This document shows positions 51,194-59,583 of a DNA stretch of 64,000 bases, piece after piece. The stretch spans positions 62,001 to 126,000 of the forward strand of contig DAVZHW010000003.1 of the NCBI GenBank assembly GCA_052273625.1, in the 5' to 3' direction. The position numbers and the translations under genes are program-made. The notes under the pieces were generated by a model. The model did not search any database. It had not been told where the DNA came from and worked only from the letters and a program-made list of their open reading frames with translations. This DNA is from Fimenecus sp052273625 (lineage in GTDB: Bacteria; Bacillota; Clostridia; Oscillospirales; Acutalibacteraceae). Position 1 is the first letter of the stretch. Each line of letters opens with the position of its first letter.

Positions 51194-51203
51194 GGTGTAG
51201 GGC

Positions 51204-52499
51204 TTGCGAATACTTATTGTATCAAACTCTCCGTGGAGAAATGATAACAGCTTCGGCAATTCGTTTTCAAATATTTTTGAGGGAATTCCGGATTTGGAAA
51301 TTGCGAATATTTGTTGTAAATACGGTCATCCCGAAAGCAACTGTATTTCAAGATGTTATCAGATAACTGAAAAATCATTGCTTAAAAATCTTATGAAAAA
51401 GGGCACTTCCGGTAAGGAAATTGCGGTAAATGACGCTCCTAAAGAGGATGATTCCGCACAAAGCGGAGAAAAGACCTTTAATAAAATAAAAAAATATAAG
51501 AGTATCCCGATGTTTTGGGCGCAGGCGATGATATGGAAAATCGGTCGTTGGTGCTCACCCGAGCTTGTCGAATTTGTTGACAGCTTCAAGCCCGATTTGC
51601 TTTTTATACCGATTTACTATTCTCACTATCTCCATGATATAAACGAGTTTATACTTAAACGCTTCAATATTCCCGCATTCGGTTATGTTTCCGACGACGT
51701 CTATACAATGCGGCAGTTTTCACTCTCGCCGTTTTATTGGATTGACAGGCTTATTTTAAGAAGAAAAATGAAAAAAGTTTTCTCTTGGTGTAAAAAGATA
51801 TATGTTATCTCGGAAACGCAAAAGAGGGAATATACAAAAATTTTCGGAGATAAATTCGAGGTCTTGACTAAGTGCTCGGACTTTGACGACTCAAAACGAC
51901 CCGAGCTCAAGACTCCGGGCGATACGCTTAAAATGATATATGCCGGAAATGTCAGCAAGGGAAGATGTAAAATTCTTTCGGAGCTTGCAAAAGCGGTTGA
52001 GTATCTTAATTCAGACAAAAAAAGGTTTATGCTTGATATTTACACCTCTACTCCGCTTTCCGACAAGCAAAAGACAAGGCTTAGCATTGACGGCTGCTGC
52101 GCTTTACATCCGCCCGTGAGCTATGACGAAATACGCAAGCTTCAGGCTCAGGCAGATATATTGGTTCACGCAGAAGCTTTTGATTTGAAAGAAAGACTTG
52201 CAACACATCAATCGTTTTCAACAAAAATTGTCGATTATCTTGCAACCAATCGTTGTATTCTTGCGATAGGCGATAAGAGCTGCGCCTCGATAGATTATTT
52301 TGTCCGCAATTCCTGCGGTGCGGTTGCACGTTCAAAGGATGAAATTACCGTTCAGCTTGAAAAGCTGTATTCCGACAAGTCTCTTTTGAAATATTATGCC
52401 GATAAGGCTTGGATTTCGGGAAAGGAAAACCATAACAGAGGCGAAATGCAAAAGAGGCTTTATGAAAGCCTTGAAAATGCAGTTGGAGGGAATAAATGA
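51204..52499 (+). CDS. GT-B-type glycosyltransferase, divergent
   Basis: A 431-residue protein with a TTG start. The N-terminus (RILIVSNSPWRNDNSFGNSF) and the C-terminal donor-binding segments (KMIYAGNVSKGRCKILSELA; FSTKIVDYLATNRCILAIG) point to a GT4-like fold. Residues about 68-92 form a charged, low-complexity insertion (DAPKEDDSAQSGEKT). The typical E-x7-E motif is weak. It sits between GT2 and GT4 genes and overlaps the next by four bases, so a transferase role is likely. Confidence 0.75.
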   Translation: MRILIVSNSPWRNDNSFGNSFSNIFEGIPDLEIANICCKYGHPESNCISRCYQITEKSLLKNLMKKGTSGKEIAVNDAPKEDDSAQSGEKTFNKIKKYKSIPMFWAQAMIWKIGRWCSPELVEFVDSFKPDLLFIPIYYSHYLHDINEFILKRFNIPAFGYVSDDVYTMRQFSLSPFYWIDRLILRRKMKKVFSWCKKIYVISETQKREYTKIFGDKFEVLTKCSDFDDSKRPELKTPGDTLKMIYAGNVSKGRCKILSELAKAVEYLNSDKKRFMLDIYTSTPLSDKQKTRLSIDGCCALHPPVSYDEIRKLQAQADILVHAEAFDLKERLATHQSFSTKIVDYLATNRCILAIGDKSCASIDYFVRNSCGAVARSKDEITVQLEKLYSDKSLLKYYADKAWISGKENHNRGEMQKRLYESLENAVGGNK

Positions 52500-53701
52500 A
52501 GGTAGTACATATAAACGCAGTCTATAAAATCGGCTCGACGGGCAGAAGTCTTATGGAGCTTGATGAGGATTTGAACGCAAACGGCGTTGAGTCCTACTGT
52601 GCCTGTTCGAGAACTTACGGCTGCGAAAATGTATATCAAATCGGCAACGAAATGTCGATAAAAACCCATGCCTTGATGTCAAGACTTACCGGTATGCAAG
52701 GCTATTTTTCAAAAGGAAACACAAAAAAGCTTATTGATTACATAGACGGTATAGCCCCCGATGTAGTTCAGTTGCACAATCTCCATGCAAATTACATAAA
52801 TCTTCCTATGTTGCTTGAATATCTTGCAAAAAAAGATATTGCAACCGTTATAATGCTTCACGACTGCTGGTTTTTTACGGGCAAATGTATGCATTATACG
52901 ACCGAGGGCTGTTATAAATGGGAAACGCTTTGTCATGATTGCACCCAGCTTCACGAGGGCAACGACAGCTGGTTTTTTGACAGAACAAAAAAAGTACATT
53001 CGGATAGGATAAGGCTGTTCAATGCAATTCCGAGGCTTGCGATAGTGGGCATTTCGGATTGGGTTACAAATGAATGCCGCCGCTCTCCGATAGCAAAAAA
53101 TGCAAAAATAATCAAAAGAGAATATCTTTGGATAGATATGAATAAATTTAAGCCCGTTTCGGCTGAAGAAAAGAAGCGTGAAATGGGGCTTGAAAATAAA
53201 TTTGTTATAATCGGCGTGGCTGAGCAGTGGGGAGACGCAAAGGGCTTGCCGCAATTCCTCGACCTTGCCGAAAAAATATCGGACGATAAGGTGATCTTAC
53301 TTGTCGGAAATCCTGCCGAGGGCGTAAAGCTGCCCGACAATATCATTTCAATCGGCAGAACAAACTCACAGGAGGAGCTTGCGCTTTATTACTCGCTTGC
53401 CGATGTTTTTGTTACATTTTCTTATCAGGAAACCTTCGGAAAGGTGTCGGCGGAGGCAATTTCCTGCGGCACACCCGTTGTTTGTTATAATTCTACCGCC
53501 TGCCCCGAATTGGTCGGAGAGAACTGCGGAAAAGCGGTCAATATCGATGAAAAGGACGGAATATTCAAGGCGATAAATGAAATTGCCGCAAACGGCAAAG
53601 AGCATTACAGAGATTCGTGCATAAGCTTTGCACATAAAAACTTCTCAAGAGAAAAGATTGCAAAGGAATTTATCAAGCTTTATGAAGAATTGGTAAAATA
53701 A
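52496..53701 (+). CDS. Glycosyltransferase family 4 (paralogue B)
   Basis: A 401-residue GT-B enzyme, colinear with the gene at 47872: the VYKIGSTGRSLMELDEDL start, LHNLHANYINLPMLLEYLAKK, HDCWFFTGKCMHYT with its cysteine cluster (CYKWETLCHDC), and the E-x7-E motif in SYQETFGKVSAEAISCGTPVV. The two probably arose by duplication and now add the same sugar to different acceptors, or different sugars. The ATGA overlap with the preceding gene indicates coupling. Confidence 0.88.
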   Translation: MKVVHINAVYKIGSTGRSLMELDEDLNANGVESYCACSRTYGCENVYQIGNEMSIKTHALMSRLTGMQGYFSKGNTKKLIDYIDGIAPDVVQLHNLHANYINLPMLLEYLAKKDIATVIMLHDCWFFTGKCMHYTTEGCYKWETLCHDCTQLHEGNDSWFFDRTKKVHSDRIRLFNAIPRLAIVGISDWVTNECRRSPIAKNAKIIKREYLWIDMNKFKPVSAEEKKREMGLENKFVIIGVAEQWGDAKGLPQFLDLAEKISDDKVILLVGNPAEGVKLPDNIISIGRTNSQEELALYYSLADVFVTFSYQETFGKVSAEAISCGTPVVCYNSTACPELVGENCGKAVNIDEKDGIFKAINEIAANGKEHYRDSCISFAHKNFSREKIAKEFIKLYEELVK

Positions 53702-53710
53702 AGGGATAAT

Positions 53711-54763
53711 ATGAATATTTATGTCGCAAATATACTTGTCACGCTGATAAGCGGCTTAATGCTTCTTCTTATACGGCCCACGCCCAACAAAAGAAAGGCT
53801 TTTATCTGCTTATCAACTGTTCAATGGATACTTATATCGGGACTTCGAGGAATGAGCGTCAGCCCCGATATGTATTCCTATAAATTAAGATATCAGACAG
53901 CAATGCGTACGTCATGGAGGCAGGTATTCAGAGCGTTTTATGATGTTTACGTAAACGAAGAGGGAAAGGACCCCGGCTATACGCTTTTTGAAAAAATAAC
54001 ACAGCTTTTTATAAGAAATTATCAGGCTTATCTGTTTATAGTAGCGGTTATATTTTTTGTTTGTCTTGCCGTTTGGATATACCGAAATTCAAAGCTTCCG
54101 TGCTTTAGTTATCTGATTTTTTCAGCGTTCCTTTTCGGCTTTTACGCAATAACGGGAACACGTCAGACCATTGCGACGGCTCTCGTTGTGCTCATAGGCT
54201 CGGAGCTTATCAAACGCCGACAGTTTTGGAAATTTTTGCTTGTATGCGCCGTTGCGTTTACAATACATAAGTCATCAATGGTTGCCTTACCGTTTTACTT
54301 CATTTCCCAAAAGGAAATTACCGCAAAGTATTCTCTTGCGGTGTTCGGTGCGTTTCCGATACTCTTTATTTTCAAAAATCAGTATGTCGAAGTGCTCAAA
54401 TACATTTCAGGTTATGATTACGACGCCTTCGAAAGCTCGGGTGCATACGGCTTTACCCTTGTATATATGGCTGTGTCTGCGGTTGCTATGATACTTATCA
54501 GATACATAAAGGCGAATACGGAAAATTACAAAATGTACTATAACGCACTGTTTATGGGTTCGCTGTTTCTTCCTGCGGTTTTCGTAAATCCGGCGCTGAT
54601 GCGAGTGGTACAGTATTTTACGCTTTATCTTATGCTTATGATTCCGGAAATCGTATATGCTATCGAAAAAAAGTACAGGACTATGGCTTATGCTGCAATG
54701 GTATTCGTGTTGTTCCTTGCGTCGAACGTTTATAATTACAGCTATCAATTTTTTTGGCAATAA
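53711..54763 (+). CDS. EpsG-family polysaccharide polymerase (copy 1)
   Basis: A 350-residue membrane protein with about ten hydrophobic segments. It has the EpsG/Wzy-like pattern GLRGMSVSPDMYSYKLRY, EGKDPGYTLFEKI, GTRQTIATAL and a FTIHKSSMVALPFYF segment. EpsG proteins polymerise repeat units on the outer face of the membrane. The next gene encodes a protein of exactly the same length and colinear sequence, so this is one half of a tandem duplication. Confidence 0.88.
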   Translation: MNIYVANILVTLISGLMLLLIRPTPNKRKAFICLSTVQWILISGLRGMSVSPDMYSYKLRYQTAMRTSWRQVFRAFYDVYVNEEGKDPGYTLFEKITQLFIRNYQAYLFIVAVIFFVCLAVWIYRNSKLPCFSYLIFSAFLFGFYAITGTRQTIATALVVLIGSELIKRRQFWKFLLVCAVAFTIHKSSMVALPFYFISQKEITAKYSLAVFGAFPILFIFKNQYVEVLKYISGYDYDAFESSGAYGFTLVYMAVSAVAMILIRYIKANTENYKMYYNALFMGSLFLPAVFVNPALMRVVQYFTLYLMLMIPEIVYAIEKKYRTMAYAAMVFVLFLASNVYNYSYQFFWQ

Positions 54764-54781
54764 ATATTTAAGGAATAGTTT

Positions 54782-55834
54782 ATGAATATATTTTTGGTGA
54801 ACATCATATTGACGGCTTTGCTCGGCGTAATCTTTCTGACAGGACGGCAGAGCAAAAGAAAAAAAGCGTGGTTTTGCACGCTTGTCACTATAAACTGGAC
54901 ACTGATTTCAGGCTTGCGAGGTATGGATGTCGGAGCGGATACAATTTCGTACCGTAACCGTTTTTATCGCACGCTTAATACTTCATGGCACGATATATTA
55001 GGGAACTTTTACCGTGTATATATAAACGATGAGGGCAAGGATGCAGGATACAGCCTTTTTGAGAAAATTGTTCAGATTTTCGTAAAGGATTATCAAGGCT
55101 ATTTGATAGTTGTTGCGGCAGTTTTCTTTATTTGCCTCGGATATTGGATTTTTAAGAATTCAAATCTCCCATGCTTCAGTTATTTGATTTTCTCGGCGTT
55201 TCTTTTCGGCTTCTATGCTGTAACAGGAACCCGTCAAACGATTGCAACGGCGCTTGTCGTGTTTATCGGCTCGGAGCTTATAAAGAAGAAAAAATTTTGG
55301 AGATTTCTCATTGTGTGCCTTGTGGCGTTCACGATACATAAGTCGTCGATAGTGCTGATACCGTTTTATTTTATTGCGAAAAAGGAAATTACTTCAAAAT
55401 ATATCGCCTCGGTATTTATAGCAGCTCCGTTGTTGTTTGTTTTCCGAGAAAAGTACGTCGAAGTGCTTCGTTATATTTCGGGTTATGACTACGACGCCCT
55501 TGAAAACGAGGGCGCATACGGCTTTATGTTTATGTATGTCGCAGTAGCGGTAATCGCCGTGATACTTCTTAAATATGTAAAGAGAAACACGAAAAATTAT
55601 AAGCTGTATTACAACGCATTGTTTATGGGACTTGTGTTTATACCGGCGGTATTCGTAAACCCTGCAATAATGCGAGTTGTACAGTATTTCTCAATGTTTT
55701 TAATGCTATTGATACCTGAAATGATATATGCGCTTGAAAAGAAATACCGAAAATTCGGATATTTTGTTATGCTTTTGATACTCTTTGCCGCATCAAATGT
55801 TTATAACTATCAATATACATTCTTCTGGCAATGA
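54782..55834 (+). CDS. EpsG-family polysaccharide polymerase (copy 2)
   Basis: A 350-residue membrane protein that aligns without length change to the gene at 53711; stretches such as LPCFSYLIFSAFLFGFYA and GTRQTIATALVV are identical, while the first 60 residues and several periplasmic loops differ. It keeps GLRGMDVGADTISYRNRF and FTIHKSSIVLIPFYF. It may polymerise a different linkage from copy 1, or be redundant. Its stop overlaps a possible start of the next gene. Confidence 0.88.
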   Translation: MNIFLVNIILTALLGVIFLTGRQSKRKKAWFCTLVTINWTLISGLRGMDVGADTISYRNRFYRTLNTSWHDILGNFYRVYINDEGKDAGYSLFEKIVQIFVKDYQGYLIVVAAVFFICLGYWIFKNSNLPCFSYLIFSAFLFGFYAVTGTRQTIATALVVFIGSELIKKKKFWRFLIVCLVAFTIHKSSIVLIPFYFIAKKEITSKYIASVFIAAPLLFVFREKYVEVLRYISGYDYDALENEGAYGFMFMYVAVAVIAVILLKYVKRNTKNYKLYYNALFMGLVFIPAVFVNPAIMRVVQYFSMFLMLLIPEMIYALEKKYRKFGYFVMLLILFAASNVYNYQYTFFWQ

Positions 55835-55845
55835 CAGGTGATAAA

Positions 55846-56976
55846 ATGAAAAAAGTATATTATCTTTGCTATTTTGACACTCCTGATAACAAGCAGCAGG
55901 ACAGAAATTTTGTTCTTTCGGCGGTTACAAAGTCAACTTATATCGCAAACGCTTTGGTCAGGGCAGGAAACGAGGTTGAAATTGTTTCTGCTTCGGGAAC
56001 AAAATCAAATAGCTTTTGCAAGGGCGGTGTTAAACAGCTTTCCGAAAATCTGTCGTTAAGGCTTTTTGATGCTAAGCCTACGGATAATGTAATTAAACGG
56101 GTGCTTGCACGAAATTTTTTGAAAAAACAGCTTCGCAAATATCTGTTGGACAATATTACAGAAAATGATGTTCTGTTCGTCTATCATTCGTTATCCTATA
56201 TGGATTTAATCAGGGAGATAAAAGAAAAGAAAAATCCTAAGCTCATTTTAGAGACGAATGAAGTATATGCCGATGTTACGGGGAATGAAAAAATTCGTGA
56301 AGATGAAATGAAATTCTTGCAGTCGGCTGACGAATATGTTGTGTCAACAGAATTGTTAAAGGATAAAGTAAATCTCGACAACAAGCCGTTTACCGTAAAC
56401 TATGGGGTGTTTTCACCCGAAAAGAAGCTTGAGCCGTTATTTAACGACGGTAAAATACACTGTGTGTATGCAGGTGTGTTGGAGCCGAGAAAAGGTGCGG
56501 GATTGGCTATCGATTGTGCCGAGTTTTTAGATGAGCATTATCACATCCATATAATCGGCTTCGGAAGCGAGCAGGATATTTCGGCAATAAACAGCCGTAT
56601 TTCCGAGGTTACAGAAAAGACAAGGTGTACAGTAACATTTGACGGCAAAAAAAGCGGAGATGAATATTTACGGTTTTTGCAAAGCTGTCAGGTGGGCTTC
56701 ACAACGCAGAACTCAGATGCAGCCTTTAACGAAACCTCCTTTCCGTCAAAAGTTCTCTCATATTTGTCAAACGGCTTGCGTGTGGTGTCCGTGAGAATTA
56801 AAGCGATTGAAATTTCAAAGGTTGCCGATTTAATGTATTTTTATGACGGCGACAATCCCGAAAATGTTGCAAATGCCGTAAAGTCTATTGACTTTTCAGA
56901 CGGATATGACAGCCGAAAAGAGCTTGAAAGAATTGATAAGGAATTTGTTGAGAATATAGTATCGCTTATAGAATAG
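55846..56976 (+). CDS. Glycosyltransferase family 4-like protein
   Basis: A 376-residue protein. ATG at 55846 is preferred to the overlapping ATG at 55831 because CAGGTGAT lies just upstream. It starts KKVYYLCYFDTPDNKQQDRN; the donor-site region is HCVYAGVLEPRKGAGLAIDCA and the tail has FPSKVLSYLSNGLRVVSV. It resembles galactofuranose or hexose transferases of the GT4 fold, but the donor is not known. It is the seventh glycosyltransferase gene of the operon. Confidence 0.78.
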   Translation: MKKVYYLCYFDTPDNKQQDRNFVLSAVTKSTYIANALVRAGNEVEIVSASGTKSNSFCKGGVKQLSENLSLRLFDAKPTDNVIKRVLARNFLKKQLRKYLLDNITENDVLFVYHSLSYMDLIREIKEKKNPKLILETNEVYADVTGNEKIREDEMKFLQSADEYVVSTELLKDKVNLDNKPFTVNYGVFSPEKKLEPLFNDGKIHCVYAGVLEPRKGAGLAIDCAEFLDEHYHIHIIGFGSEQDISAINSRISEVTEKTRCTVTFDGKKSGDEYLRFLQSCQVGFTTQNSDAAFNETSFPSKVLSYLSNGLRVVSVRIKAIEISKVADLMYFYDGDNPENVANAVKSIDFSDGYDSRKELERIDKEFVENIVSLIE

Positions 56977-56986
56977 GATTTAGCTT

Positions 56987-58531
56987 ATGAACAGAAAAAT
57001 CGGAGTTATCTACTCCTATGCGTTGATGATTGTCGAGGTTTTTTCGGCAATGCTCTTCACTCCTTTTTTAATAAGAATGTTGGGTCAGTCGCAATATGCG
57101 GTTTATCAGTTAACCTCGCAGATTTCGTCTTACCTTACGCTCCTCGATTTGGGTGTTGGCAATGCGGTAATTCGCTATATGGCGAAATTCAGAGCCGATA
57201 ATGACAAGGAAAAGCAAGAAGAATTTTTAGGCATTGCCACCGTGTTTTATTTGGCAATTGCGGTAATTACCGTAATAATCGGCATTGTGCTTGTGATAAT
57301 TCTCCCGACGGCTTTTGCAAAGGGACTGACTCCCGATGAAATCAAGCTTTCGCAAAAAATGCTCTGTGTTACAACGCTCACCTGTGCCGTTACTCTCGGC
57401 ACCTCAAGCTTTGCGACAACCCTTATGGCATACGAACGCTTTTCGTTTTCAAAGGGCTTGAGCATAATTTGTTCTGTTCTCAAGGTTGTTGTTTCAATGG
57501 TTGCCCTGTTTATGGGCGTTAAAGCTCTCGGCGTTGTAATAATTTATTTTGCATTAAACCTTTTAACAAGGCTTGCATATACCTTCTATGTTCTTTTCAA
57601 ACTGAAAATCAGACCGAAATTTAAGAATCCCGATATGTCGTTTATCAAGGAAGCCGTTACATATTCGTCATTTGTATTTTTGCAAATGCTTGCAACGCAG
57701 ATAAACTCCATGACGGACACGGTGCTTCTCGGTATTCTTGCAAAGGGCTCGTCGGCGATTATCGCCGTTTACGGTGTAGGCTCGCAGATAATCCAGTATT
57801 TCAAAACAATAGGCAGTCATTTCAACGGCGTGCTTATGGCAGGCGTTGTGAGAATGGTCGAAAACGGTGCAAGGGCGAAAGCGCTTCAGGATGAAATGGT
57901 GCGTATCGGCAGAATAATTTTTATGATGCTCGGTATGGTTTTTGTTGTGTTTATTGCTTTTGGTAAGCATTTTATGATATTATGGGCAGGAGAGGCATAC
58001 GAACAGTCTTATTTTGTTACGGTTGCGATTATGGCTCCGACAATGTTCACGCTTATACAGTCAATAGGAAATCAAATCCTTTGGGCGATGAACAGGCATA
58101 GGGGGCAGGCGATAGTGCAGATTGTGTCCGCCCTTATAAACATTGTCTTAACCGCCGTTTTGATAACATGGAAGCCTCTTGAGGGTGCGGTCATAGGCTC
58201 TGTAATAGCTTTGAGTGTAGGCGACATCATTTGTATGAACATAATGTTCAAGAAGGAAATCGGAATAAAGCTTACAGAGTATTATCTTGAGCTTTTCAAG
58301 GGAATTTTGCCGTCGCTTTTAATCTGCTTTGCAGGAGGAAAGCTTTTCTCGCTTTTAGGGCTTGAAAAATACGGCTGGCTCGGCTTTATAATAAATTGCA
58401 TGGTTGCCGTTGCGATTTACGGTATATGCATGCTTGCGTTTGGTATGAACAAATCGGAAAAAAATCTTGTTTTCGGTTTATTTAATAAATTGTTAAGAAA
58501 AACAAATCTTGTAAAAGATAAAGGAGAATAA
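56987..58531 (+). CDS. Wzx-type oligosaccharide flippase
   Basis: A 514-residue integral membrane protein with about 12-14 hydrophobic segments, of the polysaccharide transporter (PST/MOP) superfamily. The start VIYSYALMIVEVFSAMLFTPFLIRMLG and the YQLTSQISSYLTLLDLGVGNAVIRYMA segment are typical. It would move the completed undecaprenyl-linked repeat unit across the membrane to the EpsG polymerases encoded just upstream. This supports a Wzx/Wzy route rather than an ABC transporter route, since no ABC exporter is present. Confidence 0.9.
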   Translation: MNRKIGVIYSYALMIVEVFSAMLFTPFLIRMLGQSQYAVYQLTSQISSYLTLLDLGVGNAVIRYMAKFRADNDKEKQEEFLGIATVFYLAIAVITVIIGIVLVIILPTAFAKGLTPDEIKLSQKMLCVTTLTCAVTLGTSSFATTLMAYERFSFSKGLSIICSVLKVVVSMVALFMGVKALGVVIIYFALNLLTRLAYTFYVLFKLKIRPKFKNPDMSFIKEAVTYSSFVFLQMLATQINSMTDTVLLGILAKGSSAIIAVYGVGSQIIQYFKTIGSHFNGVLMAGVVRMVENGARAKALQDEMVRIGRIIFMMLGMVFVVFIAFGKHFMILWAGEAYEQSYFVTVAIMAPTMFTLIQSIGNQILWAMNRHRGQAIVQIVSALINIVLTAVLITWKPLEGAVIGSVIALSVGDIICMNIMFKKEIGIKLTEYYLELFKGILPSLLICFAGGKLFSLLGLEKYGWLGFIINCMVAVAIYGICMLAFGMNKSEKNLVFGLFNKLLRKTNLVKDKGE

Positions 58532-58537
58532 AGGGTT

Positions 58538-59581
58538 ATGTCATTATTCAACGGAAAAACACTTATGATTACAGGAGGTACAGGCTCGTTCGGCAATACT
58601 GTACTGCGTCGCTTTTTACAGACAGACATCGGCGAAATTCGTGTTTTCTCAAGAGATGAGAAAAAGCAGGACGATATGCGCCATGAATTTCAGCAGACAA
58701 TGCCCGAGGTCAGCGATAAATTAAAATTCTATATCGGCGATGTAAGAGATTTGCAGTCTGTTAAGAATGCAATGCACGGAGTGGATTATATCTTCCACGC
58801 AGCTGCGTTAAAGCAAGTTCCCTCTTGCGAGTTTTTCCCCATCGAGGCTGTAAAGACCAATGTTCTCGGAACGGATAATGTGCTTACCGCAGCTATCGAC
58901 GAGGGGGTAAAATGTGTTATATGCCTTTCAACCGATAAGGCGGCTTACCCCGTAAATGCAATGGGTACATCAAAGGCTATGATGGAAAAGGTTGTCGTTG
59001 CAAAATCAAGAACGGTAAGCCCCGAAAGGACAAAAATTTGCTGTACACGCTACGGCAATGTTCTCTGCTCAAGAGGCTCGGTTGTTCCGCTTTGGATTGA
59101 ACAGATTAAAGAGGGCAAGCCGATTACAATTACAGAGCCTGCAATGACAAGATTTGTTATGAGCCTTGAAGAAGCTGTTGACTTAGTACTCTTTGCTTTT
59201 GAAAACGGCGAAAGCGGAGATATTCTTGTTCAAAAAGCACCTGCTTGCACAATCGAGGTTCTCGCACAGGCAGTCAAAGAGCTTTTTGCTCCCGATACGG
59301 ATATAAAGGTTATCGGTATTCGCCACGGCGAGAAAATGTATGAAACTCTCCTTACAAACGAGGAGTGCGCAAACGCTCTCGATATGGGCAATTTCTATCG
59401 TGTTCCTGCCGATAAGCGTTCGCTCAACTACGATAAATATTTCAACGACGGCAACAAGGAGCGTAATACCTTGACAGAGTTTAACTCAAACAATACAGAC
59501 CTTTGGACAGTTGAGCAGGTTAAGGAAAAGCTTCTTTCCTTGCAGTATATCCGTGACGAATTGGCGAAAAAGGATAATTAA
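58538..59581 (+). CDS. capE: UDP-GlcNAc 4,6-dehydratase/5-epimerase (CapE type)
   Basis: A 347-residue SDR enzyme of the FlaA1/CapE family. The nucleotide site is LMITGGTGSFGNTVLRRFL; family markers are HAAALKQVPSCEFFPIEA, CLSTDKAAYPVNAMGTSKAMMEK and CCTRYGNVLCSRGSVVPL. CapE removes water across C4-C6 of UDP-GlcNAc and inverts C5, giving the keto intermediate for UDP-L-FucNAc. Immediate neighbours are CapF-like and CapG/WecB-like genes, which completes that pathway. Confidence 0.9.
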   Translation: MSLFNGKTLMITGGTGSFGNTVLRRFLQTDIGEIRVFSRDEKKQDDMRHEFQQTMPEVSDKLKFYIGDVRDLQSVKNAMHGVDYIFHAAALKQVPSCEFFPIEAVKTNVLGTDNVLTAAIDEGVKCVICLSTDKAAYPVNAMGTSKAMMEKVVVAKSRTVSPERTKICCTRYGNVLCSRGSVVPLWIEQIKEGKPITITEPAMTRFVMSLEEAVDLVLFAFENGESGDILVQKAPACTIEVLAQAVKELFAPDTDIKVIGIRHGEKMYETLLTNEECANALDMGNFYRVPADKRSLNYDKYFNDGNKERNTLTEFNSNNTDLWTVEQVKEKLLSLQYIRDELAKKDN

Positions 59582-59583
59582 CT

